Below, piece by piece: positions 43,535-53,985 of a stretch of 64,000 nucleotides of DNA. The stretch covers positions 124,001 through 188,000 of the forward strand of contig NZ_SGWW01000002.1 of assembly GCF_004216575.1 (NCBI RefSeq), in the 5' to 3' direction. Position 1 is the stretch's first letter. Every line of letters starts with the position of its first letter. The notes below the pieces were generated by a model. The model did not search any database. It was not told the DNA's origin and saw only the letters and a list, made by a program, of their open reading frames with translations. Source of the stretch: Microcella putealis. GTDB taxonomy: Bacteria > Actinomycetota > Actinomycetes > Actinomycetales > Microbacteriaceae. The position numbers and the translations under genes were made by a program.

Positions 43535-44215
43535 ATGACCGCACGCATCCTTGTCGTCGACGACGACACGGCGCTCGCCGAGATGATCAGCATCGTTCTC
43601 TCGGGGGAGGGCTTCGAGCCGCACCTCGTGCACGACGGTGCTGAGGCGGTCGACGCGTTCGCGTCGGTCACCCCCGACCTGGTCCTTCTCGACGTCATGC
43701 TTCCGGGCATGGGAGGCATCGAGGTCTGTCGCCGCCTGCGCGAGCTCACCGGCACCCCCATCATCATGCTGACGGCGAAGGGCGACACGAACGACGTCGT
43801 CGAGGGTCTCGAGGCGGGTGCTGACGACTACGTCGTGAAGCCGTTTAATCCCAAAGAGCTGGTGGCGCGCATCCGAACGCGGTTGCGCCCGACGCCCGAG
43901 GCGGCCGTCTCCCGCCTGACCATCGGCGACCTCACCATTGACGTGATGGGTCACGAAGTACGCCGCGGTGACGCGCTCATCAACCTCACCCCGCTCGAGT
44001 TCGACCTGCTGCTGGCGCTCGCGATGAAGCCAAACCAGGTCTTCACCCGCGAGATGCTGCTCGAGCAGGTGTGGGGCTACCAGTACAAGGCCGACACGCG
44101 GCTCGTGAACGTGCACGTTCAGCGTCTGCGCGCGAAGGTCGAGACCGACCCCGACAACCCGAGCATCGTCATGACCGTGCGCGGCGTCGGCTACCGCGCG
44201 GGCGCATCCCGCTGA
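43535..44215 (+). CDS. mtrA: Response regulator MtrA
   Basis: 226 residues, OmpR/PhoB type. The receiver domain (1-120) has Asp9-Asp10 and the phosphoacceptor Asp53 (LLDVMLPG), then Thr/Lys in LTAKG and VKPF. The winged-helix domain (~130-225) has LTPLEFDLLLALAMKPNQVFTR and the recognition helix near DTRLVNVHVQRLRAKVE. It controls cell-wall hydrolase, replication-linked and division genes across actinobacteria. It is followed by mtrB after 4 bp. Confidence 0.97.
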   Translation: MTARILVVDDDTALAEMISIVLSGEGFEPHLVHDGAEAVDAFASVTPDLVLLDVMLPGMGGIEVCRRLRELTGTPIIMLTAKGDTNDVVEGLEAGADDYVVKPFNPKELVARIRTRLRPTPEAAVSRLTIGDLTIDVMGHEVRRGDALINLTPLEFDLLLALAMKPNQVFTREMLLEQVWGYQYKADTRLVNVHVQRLRAKVETDPDNPSIVMTVRGVGYRAGASR

Positions 44216-44219
44216 CCCC

Positions 44220-45827
44220 ATGACGCCGTTCAGTCTGCGGCGCCTTCTGCTTCGCGCCCTGCGCCTGTGGCGCAGTTCCCTGCAGTTGCGCACGGTCGCC
44301 ATCACCGTGCTTGCGACGCTGTTCGCCGTCACGGTGATCAGTGGGTACATGGCCGTGACCATCGCCACGAACCTCTACGACTCGCGCAGCGTTCAGGTGC
44401 TGGCCGAGGCACGACAGGCGGCGTCGAGCGCGCAAGAGTTGTTCGACTCGTCGGTGACGCAGACCGGCTCGATTGACGTCGAAACGGCGGCGATCGCGGC
44501 GAGCCGCACGATCGGCCTGTCGACGACCTCCTCGGCGCAGTACGCGCTGCTGCGCACGCCCGGCCAGACCACGCCGCAGGTGATGCAAGATTCGCAGAGC
44601 CCCGGGTTCGACCGCACGACGATCACCGCTGAGCTGCAGGCTGCCGTCTCGTCTGCCGGCGACAGTGTGTTCTCGCAGCCGGTCGCCATCGCGGCCGGCG
44701 AGTCGCGCGAGCCGGGCATCATCGTGGGCTCGGCGATCGAGGTGCCGACGGCGGGGCAGTACGAGCTCTACCTCGTCTTCAGCGTCGCCGATGTGCAGCA
44801 GACCCTCGATTTCGTGCAGCAGACGCTGCTGATCGGCTCGCTGCTGTTGGTGCTCACGATCGGGCTCGTCACCTTCGTGGTGGTGCGCTTCGCGATCCGG
44901 CCCGTGCGCCTCGCGGCTCAGACGGCCGAGAAGCTCGCCGACGGCCAACTCGAAGAGCGCATCCCTGAGCGGGGGCAAGACGTCGTCGCGACGCTCGCTC
45001 GATCGTTCAACCGCATGGCCGACAGCCTGCAGCGGCAGATCACTCAGCTCGCCGACCTGTCTCGCCTGCAGCAGCGCTTCGTAAGTGATGTGAGCCACGA
45101 GTTGCGCACGCCGCTCACGACGATTCGTCTGGCCGGCGACGTCATCTACGACCGCCGCGACACCTTCGACCCCACGACCGCCCGCACCGCCGAGCTGCTG
45201 CACACGCAGGTCGACCGCTTCGAGACGATGCTCGCCGACCTGCTCGAGATGAGCCGCTTCGACGCCGGGGCGGTCGTCCTTGAGACCGAGCCGACGAACC
45301 TGGTGCGCCTCGTCGAAGAGTCGATGGAGGCGATTCGGCCGCTCGCCGAGCAGAAAGCGAGCGAGCTGCGCCTCGTGGCGCCGGGCGGGTATTTCGAGGC
45401 CGACGTCGACGCGCGACGCATCCGCCGCATCCTGCAAAACCTGCTGGGCAACGCGGTCGACCACGGCGAGGGGCGCCCCGTCGTGGTCTACGTCGATTCC
45501 GACGCCGACGCGGTGGCGATCGCCGTGCGCGACTACGGCATCGGCATGGATGCTGACGCGCTCGAGCAGGTTTTCGAACGTTTCTGGCGTGCAGACCCGT
45601 CGCGGCAACGCACGACGGGCGGCACCGGCCTGGGCCTCGCCATCTCGACGGAGGACGCCCACCTGCACGGCGGCGTGCTCGACGTGTGGAGCGAGCCGGG
45701 GGAGGGCAGCTGCTTTCGGCTGACCCTGCCCCGCCGCGCCGGAACCGCGCTGGTCAGTTCACCGCTCGAGCTTCCGCCGATTGATCCGGTGGATGCCGTT
45801 CTCACCGAGGAGGTTGCCGATGCGTGA
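44220..45827 (+). CDS. mtrB: Sensor histidine kinase MtrB
   Basis: 535 residues. Helix 1 (~26-47), an extracytoplasmic sensor (~50-200), helix 2 (~203-222), HAMP (~225-277), HisKA with phosphorylated His293 (VSHELRTPLTT), and HATPase_c with N (LLGNAVDHGEG), G1 (DYGIGMD) and G2 (TGGTGLGLAIS) boxes. It phosphorylates MtrA. LpqB, encoded by the next gene starting 8 bases before its stop, modulates the sensor from outside. Confidence 0.96.
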   Translation: MTPFSLRRLLLRALRLWRSSLQLRTVAITVLATLFAVTVISGYMAVTIATNLYDSRSVQVLAEARQAASSAQELFDSSVTQTGSIDVETAAIAASRTIGLSTTSSAQYALLRTPGQTTPQVMQDSQSPGFDRTTITAELQAAVSSAGDSVFSQPVAIAAGESREPGIIVGSAIEVPTAGQYELYLVFSVADVQQTLDFVQQTLLIGSLLLVLTIGLVTFVVVRFAIRPVRLAAQTAEKLADGQLEERIPERGQDVVATLARSFNRMADSLQRQITQLADLSRLQQRFVSDVSHELRTPLTTIRLAGDVIYDRRDTFDPTTARTAELLHTQVDRFETMLADLLEMSRFDAGAVVLETEPTNLVRLVEESMEAIRPLAEQKASELRLVAPGGYFEADVDARRIRRILQNLLGNAVDHGEGRPVVVYVDSDADAVAIAVRDYGIGMDADALEQVFERFWRADPSRQRTTGGTGLGLAISTEDAHLHGGVLDVWSEPGEGSCFRLTLPRRAGTALVSSPLELPPIDPVDAVLTEEVADA

Positions 45828-47532
45828 TCGACGCCGTCGCCTTCTCGCCCTGCTTCTCGCCCTGCCAATGCTGCTGGCGGCGGGCTGCGTCGCCGTGCCC
45901 ATGTCGGGCCCGGTCGAGCAGGGCGAACTCGTCACGGATGAGGGCGACACCGACTTCGAGTTCCTGCCGGCCGGGCCCACCCCGGGCGCGACGCAGGAGG
46001 AGATTCTGCAGGGCTTCTTTGCCGCGACGACCGCATCGCAGGAGAACTACCGCATCGCTCGCTCGTACCTTGCCGACACGGTGTCGTCGGTCTGGAATCC
46101 CTATCAGTCGACGCTCGTGCGCGCACAGCAGGGCGAGGTGACTCGTCTCGACGATGACACGCTCGAGTACTCGGTCGAGGTGCTTGCCGAGGTTGACGCC
46201 GTGGGGCGCTACCGCGTCGCCAGCGAGGTGACCGACCAGGTGCTGCCGCCGTTCCGCTTCGTGCGCGAGGGCGGCGAGTGGCGTATTGCCGAACTCGGCG
46301 ACGGCATTCTGATCTCCCGCCAGGCCTTCCCGAGCGCGTTCAGCCAGCACGTTCTCTACTTCTACGACCCCACGTTCACGAACCTGGTTCCCGATCTGCG
46401 GTGGTTCCCGACGCGCGCCGGCGTCCCCACCCGCATCGTGCGCGCGCTGCTGGACGGCCCGAGTTCGTGGCTCGGTCAGGGGGCCACGGTGTCGGCGATT
46501 CCGGAGGGCACGCAGCTCGTCGCCGCGCCCGTCTCGATCGTCGAGGGCCAGGCAGTCGTCGACCTGAGCGCCGAGATTCTCGAGCTGGGCGAGACCGAGT
46601 TGCAGCGGCTGGCCGCCCAGCTGCGGGCGAGCCTCGGCTCGGTCAGCAACGTGGCGGGCGTGCAGCTCACGGTCGATCAGGCGCCCGTGTCGGTGCCGCC
46701 GACGACGACCGTGCCCGAGCTCGCCCCGCAGGTCGACGGGCGCCTGCTCGCCATGACCGAGGAGCGCGATGGCTTCGGCTTCTCCGCGGGTTCGTCGGGG
46801 GTGGAGGCGATTGGCCGGCTGAGTGAGCGCGTGATCGAGCTGGGTGCGACGGCGGTCACGCTGGGGCCGACGCGCACGATCGCGGCCGTGCAGAACGCTG
46901 ATGGCGTCTGGGTGGTGCGGTCGAACGACCTCGCCACGCAACTCGTTGACACGCGTCCCGGGCTGATCGCGCCGAGTATCGACGGCTTCCAGCTGACCTG
47001 GACGGCGACGGCCGATGCGGCCGGCGACGTCAACGCGATCACCTCGGCGGGCGAAATCCTCACCGTCGAGGCGACCATTCCGGCGGATGCGCGCCTCGTA
47101 TCGATCGATGTCTCGCGCGACGACACGCGCATCCTCATGTTCTTGGACGGGGTGGGCGGTCCGCGCCTCGTGGTGGGCGCGATCGTGCGGGAGGAGGCGA
47201 CGGGGCGCCCGATTCGCATCGGCGACCTCATCGACATCCCGATTGATGGGGCGACGGCCGCCGGGGCGGAAGCGGTCGACGCCGCCTGGGTCGACGAGGT
47301 GAGCGTGGCCTCCATTCTTGCCACCGAGCAGGGCACCGCGGTCGAACTGCACGAGGTTGGCGGGCGCTCCCGCTCGCTCGGTCGGCCGCCCGGCGCGGTG
47401 CAGATCGTGGGCGGCAACGGAGGGGCTGCGGGGCTTCGCGTGCTGACCGACAGTGGCGTCGTCTTCGAGCCGCGCGGCAGCGGCTGGCAGTCGACGGGTT
47501 TGCGTGCCTCCTTCCTTGGGGTGCAGCAGTAG
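45820..47532 (+). CDS. lpqB: Lipoprotein LpqB
   Basis: 570 residues. The ATG at 45820 follows GAGGAGG and lies inside the end of mtrB (8-base overlap). A lipobox LLAAGC places the lipidated cysteine at 23. A GerMN domain (~185-290, with TRIVRALLDGPSSWL) follows a mixed N-terminal part, and the C-terminal ~270 residues form a beta-propeller-like domain. It is an exported accessory protein that binds the MtrB sensor domain and influences wall homeostasis. Confidence 0.95.
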   Translation: MRDRRRRLLALLLALPMLLAAGCVAVPMSGPVEQGELVTDEGDTDFEFLPAGPTPGATQEEILQGFFAATTASQENYRIARSYLADTVSSVWNPYQSTLVRAQQGEVTRLDDDTLEYSVEVLAEVDAVGRYRVASEVTDQVLPPFRFVREGGEWRIAELGDGILISRQAFPSAFSQHVLYFYDPTFTNLVPDLRWFPTRAGVPTRIVRALLDGPSSWLGQGATVSAIPEGTQLVAAPVSIVEGQAVVDLSAEILELGETELQRLAAQLRASLGSVSNVAGVQLTVDQAPVSVPPTTTVPELAPQVDGRLLAMTEERDGFGFSAGSSGVEAIGRLSERVIELGATAVTLGPTRTIAAVQNADGVWVVRSNDLATQLVDTRPGLIAPSIDGFQLTWTATADAAGDVNAITSAGEILTVEATIPADARLVSIDVSRDDTRILMFLDGVGGPRLVVGAIVREEATGRPIRIGDLIDIPIDGATAAGAEAVDAAWVDEVSVASILATEQGTAVELHEVGGRSRSLGRPPGAVQIVGGNGGAAGLRVLTDSGVVFEPRGSGWQSTGLRASFLGVQQ

Positions 47533-47583
47533 CAACTCTCCACGGATGCGCGGTGCGCGATCGCGGGGGAAGCGTTCGTTCGC

Positions 47584-47589
47584 GACGCT
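47584..47589 (+). promoter_or_regulatory. Possible -10 box of comF-like gene (leaderless)
   Basis: GACGCT, then 6 bases, then ATG at 47596. It is weaker than other members of the set. Confidence 0.3.
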
Positions 47590-47595
47590 CCCGCC

Positions 47596-48360
47596 ATGAC
47601 CGATGCCGCGTCCCGCTCGTCTCTCCGTCCTCCCCGACCGCTCATCGCCCAGGCGCTCGAATCGGCGTGGGCGCTAGTCGCGCCGGTCGCCTGCGTGGGG
47701 TGCGGTCAGGATGACGTCGCCGTCTGCGACGACTGCCGAGGTGACCTTGTCCCGTGCGTGCGCGTGGCCCCCCTGACCGTCGGCCGAGCCGAGGTGCCGC
47801 TGATCGCCGCGCTCGACTACGACGGAGCGGCACGCTCGGCACTGCTCGCCCTCAAAGAGGAGGGGCGCACCGAGCTCGCCGCCGCGCTCGCCCCCGCCGT
47901 GTCTGCGGCGGTCATCGAGGCGTACCGGCAGGCCGCCACTTTCGCAACGGTGCGACCCGAATCGCCGTTGCTGGTGCCGGTGCCGGGAAGCCGTGCGGGC
48001 TTCGCGCGGCGCGGGGTGCATCCCACTGAGGTGTTGGCGCGCCGCGCGGGGTTTGCGACCACCCGCGTGCTCGCTCCCGCCGGCGGCGGTGGCCCCGCCC
48101 AGAAGTCCCGTGCGCTCGCTGAGCGCCTCGCCCGTGAGAGCGGAGTGGTCGTCCGCGGGGCCGCGCGACTGCTGGGTCGGCGCGTCGTACTGATCGACGA
48201 CGTCGTGACCTCGGGCGCCACGCTGCGCAGCTCGGCCGCAGTCTTGCGCGCCGCGGGCGCGGAGGTCGTGGCGTGCGCCGCCGTCATGGCGACCCCGCGT
48301 CGCCAGGGCGCGTCGAGCATCCCGTGGGCGCCGATTCGGCGTGACCCGGGCGTCAGCTAA
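47596..48360 (+). CDS. ComF family phosphoribosyltransferase-like protein
   Basis: 254 residues. An N-terminal zinc ribbon has Cys33, Cys36, Cys44 and Cys47. The PRTase fold has LVPVPGSRAGFARRG, then KSRALAER, then the PRPP loop VVLIDDVVTSGATL. It is the counterpart of Rv3242c. In naturally competent bacteria ComF helps DNA uptake; in actinobacteria the role is unclear. It keeps its position between lpqB and hpf. Confidence 0.85.
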   Translation: MTDAASRSSLRPPRPLIAQALESAWALVAPVACVGCGQDDVAVCDDCRGDLVPCVRVAPLTVGRAEVPLIAALDYDGAARSALLALKEEGRTELAAALAPAVSAAVIEAYRQAATFATVRPESPLLVPVPGSRAGFARRGVHPTEVLARRAGFATTRVLAPAGGGGPAQKSRALAERLARESGVVVRGAARLLGRRVVLIDDVVTSGATLRSSAAVLRAAGAEVVACAAVMATPRRQGASSIPWAPIRRDPGVS

Positions 48361-48372
48361 GCAGCGGCCGAA

Positions 48373-48402
48373 AGTCCTCTTGTCTTTCCGGCACAGAGGA
48401 CT
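48373..48402. promoter_or_regulatory. Operator-like inverted repeat at the hpf promoter
   Basis: AGTCCTCT (48373-48380) and its exact complement AGAGGACT (48395-48402) are separated by 14 bases. The arms bracket the -35 region and the right arm touches the -10. Spacing of 22 bp centre to centre suits a dimeric regulator. Confidence 0.55.
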
Positions 48403-48407
48403 AGCGT
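48380..48407 (+). promoter_or_regulatory. Promoter of hpf
   Basis: TTGTCT (48380-48385), 16 bases, TAGCGT (48402-48407). The transcript would start near 48414, giving a ~60-base leader. Confidence 0.5.
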
Positions 48408-48430
48408 TGGGTCATGGATGGCGCGACGAT

Positions 48431-48447
48431 CGCCTGACCCTCAGGCG
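48431..48447 (+). promoter_or_regulatory. Small hairpin in the hpf leader
   Basis: CGCCTGA-CCC-TCAGGCG is a perfect 7-bp stem with a 3-base loop, 16 bases before the AGGAGG ribosome site. Confidence 0.5.
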
Positions 48448-48473
48448 ACGCGCCGACGGTCTAGGAGGTCGAC

Positions 48474-49148
48474 GTGGACATCACCATCACCGGACGCAAC
48501 ATGGGCATTACCGACCGGTTCCGCGACTACGCCACGGAGAAGGGCGAGAAGGTCGAACACCTCGCCGATCGCCCCCAGGTTCTCGAAATCAAGGTGTCAC
48601 GACACCACGAGAAGAACGGCAAGCCGGGCGATGACCGCGTCGAAATGACCCTCATCGGACCGGGGCCGGTGGTGCGGGCCGAATCGGCCGCGAGCGACAA
48701 GTACGCGGCCTTCGATCTCGCGATCGACAAGCTCATGGAGCGATTGCGACGCGCGAAAGACAAGAAGAAGGTGCACCGAGGCAAGCATCGACCCGTGTCC
48801 CTGCGCGAAGCCTCGGCTGACGGCTTCAGCGTCGTCGACATCACGCCGGCACGGCCCGAGGTGATCGAGTCGGTGGCCACGGGTTCCGTCCCCGTGCAGC
48901 AGGCGGAGGAGGCGGAGGAGCCCGACTACACGCCGGTCGTCGTGCGTAGCAAGGTGTTCCCTGCGGCGACGCTGACCGTCGACGAGGCGGTCGACCAACT
49001 TGAGTTGGTCGGTCACGACTTCTTCCTCTTTATCGATGCCGAGACCGACCGCGCGAGCGTCGTGTACCGCCGCACCGGCTGGAACTACGGCGTCATCAGT
49101 CTCGAGCACGACGCCGAGGAGGTTCCGGTCACGCGCCGCCGCGGCTAG
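48474..49148 (+). CDS. hpf: Ribosome hibernation promoting factor, long form
   Basis: 224 residues from GTG 48474, with a textbook AGGAGG 5 bases upstream. The N-terminal domain (~1-100, DITITGRNMGITDRFRDYA) binds the 30S decoding region. The C-terminal domain (~160-215, VVRSKVFPAATLTVDEAVDQ, then VVYRRTGWNYGVI) drives 100S dimer formation in long HPFs. It protects idle ribosomes in slow growth. Its leader carries an inverted repeat around the promoter and a small hairpin, pointing to regulated expression. Counterpart of Rv3241c. Confidence 0.95.
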   Translation: MDITITGRNMGITDRFRDYATEKGEKVEHLADRPQVLEIKVSRHHEKNGKPGDDRVEMTLIGPGPVVRAESAASDKYAAFDLAIDKLMERLRRAKDKKKVHRGKHRPVSLREASADGFSVVDITPARPEVIESVATGSVPVQQAEEAEEPDYTPVVVRSKVFPAATLTVDEAVDQLELVGHDFFLFIDAETDRASVVYRRTGWNYGVISLEHDAEEVPVTRRRG

Positions 49149-49196
49149 GCGCGCATCGGCAGCCTCGGCTGCCGCATGAGGACGCTTGCTAGCATG

Positions 49197-49233
49197 GGGC
49201 CCGCCGCACCGCGCGGCGGGCCCTCGTGCTTTT
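49197..49233 (+). terminator. Intrinsic terminator between hpf and secA
   Basis: GGGCCCGCCGC (49197-49207) pairs perfectly with GCGGCGGGCCC (49213-49223); a TTTT run follows at 49230-49233. Confidence 0.8.
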
Positions 49234-49285
49234 CCGCGATCTTCGCGCGGTGCATCTGCGGCCCCGATGACTGGAGTAAATCGAC

Positions 49286-52138
<2,853 letters not shown>

Positions 52139-52169
52139 CGCTCGATGGCCGCGCGGTCACGATCATGAC

Positions 52170-52204
52170 GAACGCCCCCGGGGAAGAGCTTCCCGGGGGC
52201 GTTC
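52170..52204 (+). terminator. Strong hairpin after secA
   Basis: GAACGCCCCCGGGGAAG pairs with CTTCCCGGGGGCGTTC except for one bulged base. There is no T-run. Confidence 0.65.
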
Positions 52205-52242
52205 GGCGTTGAGGAGTGCGATGCAGCGCAGCCCCCAGGGTG

Positions 52243-52273
52243 GTGGTCCGGTGCACCCCAGCACCGGTGCCAC
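52243..52273. terminator. Second hairpin in the secA/Rv3235-like intergenic region
   Basis: CCGGTGC-ACCCCA-GCACCGG is a perfect 7-bp stem extended by GTGG/CCAC. It may end the convergent Rv3235-like transcript. Nothing else is seen in 52205-52339. Confidence 0.45.
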
Positions 52274-52339
52274 CCGCTCGACCCCGGAGGGGACCGTTGG
52301 TCGAACGGACGGTCGTTGTGCGGCCCGCGTGAGGCCGCG

Positions 52340-52810
52340 TTAGAGCACGTGAATGGCGCTGGCCCGCCAGCGGCGGTCGAGACCCTCGAGTCGAATCGCC
52401 ACCGCGCGGCAGCGGGCTCGGGAGTTCACGATGACGACCGCCTCGATGACGCCGTCACGCGGTTCGCACAGTCGAACCCCGCCGAGAGCGAAGGCCGGTC
52501 GGGCGGCGGGAGCCCCCCGGGCGGCGCGGGCGCGGGCGCTGATGGTTTGGCGTCGCAGCAGCGTGCGGTACACGTCGTCAGTGACCCAGCGCGCGATTTG
52601 CTCGAGCTCGCGGGCGCCGGCGAGCACCTCGATCACGCACCGAGTGAGGTTCTCGACAAGCGGGCGAGGGTCGGGGAGGTCGGCCGTCGAGGTCGGCTGG
52701 TAGTCAAAGAACTCCTCCTGCGCGATGCGGGCGCTCAGCGAGCGGCCGCGGGGCATGCGCGTGGGGTTCTCGTCACTATCGAGCAAGGCGCTTGCCGTCG
52801 CTGAGCTCAC
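52340..52810 (-). CDS. Rv3235 family protein
   Basis: 156 residues from GTG 52810, with GAGGAG about 7 bases upstream. Family-typical features are PDPRPLVENLTRCVIEVLAGARELEQIARWV and a conserved C-terminal part VRLCEPRDGVIEAVVIVNSRARCRAVAIRLE. These small cytosolic proteins lie beside secA throughout actinobacteria; function is unknown. It is divergent from the hypothetical gene at 53007, with a CsoR-like palindrome between them. Confidence 0.8.
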   Translation of the reverse strand: MSSATASALLDSDENPTRMPRGRSLSARIAQEEFFDYQPTSTADLPDPRPLVENLTRCVIEVLAGARELEQIARWVTDDVYRTLLRRQTISARARAARGAPAARPAFALGGVRLCEPRDGVIEAVVIVNSRARCRAVAIRLEGLDRRWRASAIHVL

Positions 52811-52889
52811 TCGTTTCTCCTCTTCCCTCGAGGGTGGGATGCCGTCGTGCGGCGTTCCGCAATCACCGTCGATTGCAGACCCTAATGTT

Positions 52890-52907
52890 TACCCCCGTAT
52901 GGGGGTA
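52890..52907. promoter_or_regulatory. CsoR-type palindrome with no metal gene nearby
   Basis: TACCCCC-GTAT-GGGGGTA is a perfect inverted repeat in the divergent region between 52810 and 53007. CsoR/RcnR-family repressors bind sites of the form TACCC(C)-N-(G)GGGTA. No copper or nickel gene is within the window. Confidence 0.5.
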
Positions 52908-52994
52908 GAACACACCTAAGCAGATGTTTTCCTCATTTGTCTACGTCGGTGTCGAGTTGTGGAGAACCGTGTCGTCAATGTCGGTGGCCGTTAC

Positions 52995-53000
52995 TACGGT
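52995..53000 (+). promoter_or_regulatory. -10 box of hypothetical gene at 53007 (leaderless)
   Basis: TACGGT, then 6 bases, then ATG at 53007. This supports 53007 over upstream in-frame codons. Confidence 0.55.
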
Positions 53001-53006
53001 GCCCGC

Positions 53007-53591
53007 ATGCGTTGGGACCACCTCTTCGATGACCTCGCCGGTCAGCTCGAGCACGAACTCACCGCGGAGGAGGCCGACCTCCAGCGCGAAGAAGAGCGCC
53101 TTCGTCTCGGCCGTCTCGGCCTCCGCGAGCGCATCGTCGCTCTCCGGCGCACCCGTGATCGGGCCCTCAGCGAGCTCTCGGTCGTCGTTCTCGGGGGCAC
53201 GCGCCTGCGTGTCCGCCCGGTCACCGTGGGTCGAGATTGGGTCGCCGGCGACCTCGACGGGCGCGACGACGCCCAGGGTGTCATCCCCTTTCGCGCGATC
53301 GACGCGATTGAGCTACGCGACGAGCAGGTCGAGGTCTCGCTTGAGGCGGGCGACCCCGCGCCCGACCTGTCGAGCAAGCTCGGCATGCCCTTTCTGCTGC
53401 GCGACCTGTGCCGGCGTCGAGTCGGCGTGCGCATCGACACCCCGGTGGGGTCGGTCACCGGAACAATCGATCGGGTGGGGCGTGATCACCTCGATCTCGC
53501 CGAGCACGAGCTGGAGGTGCCCCGCCGGCGCGCCGCGGTCAGCGGCGTGCGCGTGATCTCACTCGATCAGGTGGTGGTCGTGCGCCTCTGA
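53007..53591 (+). CDS. Conserved hypothetical protein
   Basis: 194 residues. An acidic N-terminal helix (MRWDHLFDDLAGQLEHELTAEEADL) leads into a coiled-coil-like stretch rich in Arg and Glu (~20-60). Beta-rich segments follow, including VVVLGGTRLRVRPVTVG and a repeat-like VGSVTGTIDRVGRDHLDL that could be a small Sm- or SH3-like barrel. I do not recognise a named family. It probably is a cytosolic protein of this lineage. The 3' end overlaps the convergent HTH gene by 25 bases. Confidence 0.7.
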   Translation: MRWDHLFDDLAGQLEHELTAEEADLQREEERLRLGRLGLRERIVALRRTRDRALSELSVVVLGGTRLRVRPVTVGRDWVAGDLDGRDDAQGVIPFRAIDAIELRDEQVEVSLEAGDPAPDLSSKLGMPFLLRDLCRRRVGVRIDTPVGSVTGTIDRVGRDHLDLAEHELEVPRRRAAVSGVRVISLDQVVVVRL

Positions 53592-53860
53592 CGGCGCTCG
53601 TCGCCGAACAGCTCAGCCACGTCGGCGAACTCAGCCTCGTTCCAGAGGGCGAGTCGACGCGATTCTTCGTACTTGTCGGCGATGAACGACTCGAGCACCG
53701 TGCGCTCGACGCGCCACTGCCCGATCGACCCCAGTCGAATCGCCGGCAGCTCGCCCGAGCGCACCAGCGCCATGACCTCGGCGGCCGTGAGGCTCAGCAC
53801 CTCGGCGACGTCGGTGAGGCTGAGGAAGCGACCCACGTCTCCCAGCGATTGATCGGGCAT
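53567..53860 (-). CDS. HTH_17/excisionase-like DNA-binding protein
   Basis: 97 residues. FLSLTDVAEVLSLTAAEVMALVRSGELPAIRLG followed by GQWRVERTVLESFIADKYEES is a MerR/excisionase-type winged helix-turn-helix that fills almost the whole protein. No recombinase or phage gene is nearby, so a chromosomal regulator like the BldC group is more likely than an excisionase. The ATG at 53860 has CATAAT exactly 6 bases upstream. Confidence 0.8.
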   Translation of the reverse strand: MPDQSLGDVGRFLSLTDVAEVLSLTAAEVMALVRSGELPAIRLGSIGQWRVERTVLESFIADKYEESRRLALWNEAEFADVAELFGDERRQRRTTTT

Positions 53861-53866
53861 CTCCCG

Positions 53867-53872
53867 ATTATG
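53867..53872 (-). promoter_or_regulatory. -10 box of HTH gene (leaderless)
   Basis: CATAAT on the minus strand, 6 bases (CGGGAG) before the ATG. Confidence 0.55.
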
Positions 53873-53899
53873 GCCCCGTCGTCTGGGGGTGCGCCGGAA

Positions 53900-53908
53900 T
53901 GTGGATAA
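53900..53908. promoter_or_regulatory. Single perfect DnaA-box-like 9-mer
   Basis: TGTGGATAA (TTATCCACA on the other strand) lies between the HTH gene and the SAF gene. A single box is weak evidence for DnaA binding. Confidence 0.35.
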
Positions 53909-53985
53909 CTCACCAGGCGCGGCCGAGCATCCGCCCACTATCGACGCGGCACGACGCCGACCGACCCGCTTCGAGAGGAAACTCC

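Noticed and set aside
45802..47535. Minus-strand ORF of 577 residues opposite lpqB
   Set aside because: No recognisable motif; lpqB has a lipobox, ribosome site and overlap with mtrB.
53567..53860. Excisionase-like protein as a sign of a phage or integrative element
   Set aside because: No integrase, attachment repeat or phage gene nearby; flanked by conserved core genes.
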